The position numbers and the translations under genes are program-made. 64,000 bases of DNA from VRUE01 sp963728835 (GTDB lineage: Bacteria > Actinomycetota > Thermoleophilia > Solirubrobacterales > 70-9), in contig CAVSKZ010000002.1 of the NCBI GenBank assembly GCA_963728835.1, positions 558,001 through 622,000 of the forward strand, written 5' to 3'. This document shows, in pieces, positions 61,418-64,000 of this stretch (the first letter of the stretch is position 1; each line of letters begins with the position of its first letter). Below the pieces are notes generated by a model. The model did not search any database. It was not told the origin of the DNA and saw nothing but the letters and a program-made list of their open reading frames with translations.

Positions 61418-62693
61418 GCGCTTCCAGCCGCTCGAAGACCTCGGGGATGTGCGTCAGGTAGGCGCCGTGGTCGAAGACCGTGTCGAGGTCCAGGTCGGGA
61501 GCCGCCTCGGCGAGCAGGTCGCGGAACTCGGTTCCCGTGTCCCACGCCTTCTGGGCGTTCTCCTGGACGACCCGGTAGGCGTCGTCGCGAGTCACGCCGG
61601 ACTCGACCAGCGCCGTCAGGGCGCGCTGGCTGAAGAGGGCGCCGTGGGTGAGGTCGAGGTTCGCGAGCATGCGGTCGGTGCGGACCGTCATCCCGGTGGC
61701 GACCTTGGTCGCCAGGTCCTGCATGTAGTCGAGGCAGATCGTCGCGTCGGGGAGGATCACGCGCTCGGCGCCGGAGTGGGAGATGTCGCGCTCGTGCCAG
61801 AGCGCGACGTTCTCCAGGCCGGTCTGGGCGTAGCCGCGCAGGACGCGGGCCAGGCCGGTGATCCGCTCGGTGCGGATCGGGTTGCGCTTGTGCGGCATCG
61901 CCGAGGAGCCCTTCTGCTTGCCGGAGGCGAACGGCTCTTCGACCTCCCGCACCTCCGTGCGCTGCAGGTTGCGCACCTCGGTCGCGAAGCGCTCCAGGCC
62001 GGCGCCGGCGATCGCGCAGCGCGAGGTGAGGACGGCGTGGCGGTCGCGGGGGATCACCTGCGTCGCCACGTCCTCGCGCCCGAGCCCGAGCCGCTCCATC
62101 ACCCGCGCCTCGACCGCGGGCGACACCGATGCGTAGGTGCCGACGGCGCCGGAGAGCTTGCCGAAGGAAAGCTGCTCGAAGGCGTCGGTCAGCCTCGCCA
62201 GGTTGCGGTCTGCCTCGAAGGCGAACCCGGCCAGCCGCAGGCCGAAGGTGGTCGGCTCGGCGTGGACGCCGTGGGTGCGGCCGACGCAGAGGGTGTCCCG
62301 GTGCTCCATCGCCCGCTCCACCAGCGCATCGCGATAGGCGCGCGCACCCTTCAGCACCACCTCGCCGGCCTCGCGCAGCTGCAACGCCAGCGCCGTGTCG
62401 AGCACGTCGGAAGAGGTCAGCCCATAGTGGATCCAGCGCCCATGCTCGCCGACCGACTCGGCCACCACGTCCACGAAGGCCGCCACGTCGTGGTCGGTCA
62501 CCTTCTCCCGCTCGTTGACGGCCTCGACGGTGAACGCCGCGTCGGCCCTGCAGGCTTCCGCGGCCTCCCGGGGAACGACGCCCTCCTCGGCCCACGCCTC
62601 GGTTGCCGCCAGCTCGACCTCCAGCCAGCACTCCAGCTTCCGCTGCGGTGACCAGACCTCGCCGATCTCAGCCCGCGTGTACCGGGAAATCAC
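61404..62693 (-). CDS. purB: Adenylosuccinate lyase
   Basis: A 429-residue fumarase/aspartase-superfamily enzyme: IHYGLTSSDVLDTALALQL, GRTHGVHAEPTTFGLRLAGF (catalytic His), and the signature GSSAMPHKRNP (about 258-268), then NVALWHERDISHSGAERVI. It acts in both IMP and AMP formation. GTG 62693 overlaps the purE stop as GTGA. Confidence 0.97.
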   Translation of the reverse strand: MISRYTRAEIGEVWSPQRKLECWLEVELAATEAWAEEGVVPREAAEACRADAAFTVEAVNEREKVTDHDVAAFVDVVAESVGEHGRWIHYGLTSSDVLDTALALQLREAGEVVLKGARAYRDALVERAMEHRDTLCVGRTHGVHAEPTTFGLRLAGFAFEADRNLARLTDAFEQLSFGKLSGAVGTYASVSPAVEARVMERLGLGREDVATQVIPRDRHAVLTSRCAIAGAGLERFATEVRNLQRTEVREVEEPFASGKQKGSSAMPHKRNPIRTERITGLARVLRGYAQTGLENVALWHERDISHSGAERVILPDATICLDYMQDLATKVATGMTVRTDRMLANLDLTHGALFSQRALTALVESGVTRDDAYRVVQENAQKAWDTGTEFRDLLAEAAPDLDLDTVFDHGAYLTHIPEVFERLEALRPR

Positions 62694-63172
62694 GCGTTGA
62701 TTATCCGCGCCGCGAGGATGCCGGCGTTCTTGGCCCCGTCGATCGCGACGCAGGCGACGGGAATCCCCGGCGGCATCTGCACCGCCGAGAGCAGTGCGTC
62801 GAGCCCGCCCAGCGACTTGCCCAGGATCGGCACGCCGATCACCGGCAGGTCGCTGTGCGCTGCGGCGACGCCGGGCAGCGCCGCCGACATCCCGGCGCCG
62901 GCGATGATCACCTTCAGCCCGCGCATCCGCGCGTTGGTGCAGTACTCGCTAACCAGCTCGGGGTCGCGGTGGGCGCTCATCACCCGCATCTCGTGGCTGA
63001 TCCCGGCCTCGTCGAGGGCGGCGCCGGCGGCTTCCATCTTGGGCATGTCGTTCTTCGAGCCCATGATGATCCCGACCAGGGGCGCGTCGACGTCGATCTC
63101 CTCAAAAGCCTCGTCGGCCTCGGGCGACGGGGTCGGCTCGGTGGGCTGGGGCTCCTCTGAGATCTCGCTCAT
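62690..63172 (-). CDS. purE: N5-carboxyaminoimidazole ribonucleotide mutase
   Basis: A 160-residue class I PurE: VGIIMGSKNDMPKMEAAGAA, MRVMSAHRDPELVSEYCTNA (catalytic SAHR), IAGAGMSAALPGVAAAHSDL, PVIGVPILGKSLGGLDALLS and PPGIPVACVAIDGAKNAGI. A 28-residue acidic Pro/Glu-rich extension precedes the domain. It lies between purD and purB on the same strand. Confidence 0.96.
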   Translation of the reverse strand: MSEISEEPQPTEPTPSPEADEAFEEIDVDAPLVGIIMGSKNDMPKMEAAGAALDEAGISHEMRVMSAHRDPELVSEYCTNARMRGLKVIIAGAGMSAALPGVAAAHSDLPVIGVPILGKSLGGLDALLSAVQMPPGIPVACVAIDGAKNAGILAARIINA

Positions 63173-63193
63173 CTCTTTCCTCTCTGTGACTGG

Positions 63194-64000
63194 CTAGCTG
63201 GCGACGCGGTCGACCGCTCGGGCCGCGATGTCGGAGCGCATCTGCATCCCGTCGAACTCGATCCGCCTGGCGGCATCGTATGCACGATCGCGGGCCTCGG
63301 CCGGCGTCGCCGCCAGCGCGGTCACGTTGAGCACGCGCCCGCCGGCGGTGACGACCTCGCCGCCGCGGGCGGCGGTTCCCGCGTGCGCGATCTCGGCCAG
63401 CTCGGCGGCGGCGTCGAGGCCGCGGATCACCTCGCCCTTCGAGGAGGACTCGGGATAGCCCGCCGAGGCGAGCACCAGCGTCACCGCCCAGTCCTCGGAG
63501 AACTCCGCCTCGGCCCCCGCCAGGCCCCCCGGCTCGCGCGCGGCGAGGCAGAGGTCGACCAGGTCCGAGCGCAGCCGCGGCAGCACCGCCTGGGTCTCGG
63601 GGTCGCCGAAGCGGGTGTTGAACTCGAGCACCCTGGGGCCGCCGGAGCCGATCATCAGCCCCGCGTAGAGGACGCCGTGGAAGGGCCGTCCCCGCCGTGC
63701 CATCGCGGCGACGATCGGGCGGTGGACCGCGTCGACGATCTCCTCGACCTCGGCCGGGCCGAAGCCGGGCACCGGCGAGTAGCTGCCCATGCCGCCGGTG
63801 TTGGGACCCTCGTCGCCGTCGAAGATCCGCTTGTAGTCCTGAGCCGGCGCCAGGGGCACGACGTTCTCGCCGTCACACAGGGCGAGCAGCGAGAGCTCCT
63901 CGCCCTCGAGGAACTCCTCCAGCACGACGGTCGTCTCGCCGAAGCGCCGCTCGGTGAAGAAGACGTCGACCGCCTCTCGCGCCTCGGCCTCGCTCTGGCA
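63194..64000 (-). CDS. purD: Phosphoribosylamine-glycine ligase (5' part outside window)
   Basis: The visible 268 residues cover the ATP-grasp core and C-terminus of PurD: VVLEEFLEGEELSLLALCDG, PLAPAQDYKRIFDGDEGPNT, GGMGSYSPVPGF, FHGVLYAGLMIGSGGPRVLE and FNTRFGDPETQAVLPRL. The N-terminal domain continues past 64000. Its stop lies 21 bases before purE, giving a purD-purE-purB series. Confidence 0.96.
   Translation of the reverse strand, partial: CQSEAEAREAVDVFFTERRFGETTVVLEEFLEGEELSLLALCDGENVVPLAPAQDYKRIFDGDEGPNTGGMGSYSPVPGFGPAEVEEIVDAVHRPIVAAMARRGRPFHGVLYAGLMIGSGGPRVLEFNTRFGDPETQAVLPRLRSDLVDLCLAAREPGGLAGAEAEFSEDWAVTLVLASAGYPESSSKGEVIRGLDAAAELAEIAHAGTAARGGEVVTAGGRVLNVTALAATPAEARDRAYDAARRIEFDGMQMRSDIAARAVDRVAS

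Overview
This window is from a high-GC actinobacterium. Gene content points to class Thermoleophilia, order Solirubrobacterales or a close relative: DUF4235 and CsbD proteins, F420-type LLM oxidoreductase, epimerase-DUF892 fusion, acidic Pro/Glu-rich proteins, an E1 alpha/E1 beta/E2 pyruvate dehydrogenase operon next to lipA-lipB, and 4-nt ATGA/GTGA gene overlaps. That assignment is inferred from gene content only. At least a dozen genes, including pdhC and thiS-thiG, are cut by single-base frameshifts, many in G/C runs. Indel errors in the assembly are likelier than mass gene death, and such genes are given as one CDS with the break described.

Layout. 0-6 kb: tail of a SpoIIE-type phosphatase, small proteins, hydrolase, acetyltransferase, epimerase, M15 peptidase, HTH regulator, methyltransferase, YciI and metallo-beta-lactamase-fold proteins. 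A perfect-consensus promoter at 4163-4191 faces a strong hairpin. 6.4-15 kb: a stress region (CsbD, LLM oxidoreductase, membrane sensor, ferritin-like protein, epimerase with two DUF892 modules, Zn-alcohol dehydrogenase, topoisomerase IB). Most of its transcription units are preceded by GTTT/GTTC-N15-17-GGGTAG, the SigB/SigF-type promoter.

15-27 kb: accessory DNA inserted at the 3' end of a tRNA-Ala(CGC) gene. Three copies of the tRNA 3' half (15753, 21652, 26759) divide it into two tandem islands. Island 1 carries a type I restriction-modification operon (hsdR-hsdS-hsdM). Island 2 carries a BpsA-like methyltransferase-fold enzyme, two members of an unrecognised family, an XRE/ImmA-IrrE/PIN-like operon and a PD-(D/E)XK-like protein. 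No integrase was seen.

27.9-31 kb: a compact RiPP locus with a radical SAM protein carrying a C-terminal PqqD-like domain, two twin 33-residue precursor-like peptides, an HprK-like kinase and a discrete PqqD protein. 31-41 kb: lipoate and pyruvate dehydrogenase genes (lipB-lipA, pdhA-pdhB-pdhC, lpdA), with a VapBC pair. A roughly 90-bp dispersed repeat sits in both linkers of pdhC and in a loop of the adjacent membrane protein. 41-44 kb: thiE divergent from a TPP riboswitch and thiO-thiSG. 45-64 kb: purine biosynthesis in several blocks (purH, purN, purF, purL, purQ, purS, purC, purB, purE, purD), interleaved with a P450, a second TA pair, an ABC ATPase and a duplicated pair of secreted Ca-binding-type proteins. 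Three clear tRNAs (two Ala, one Lys) and one doubtful tRNA-Val-like element are present.
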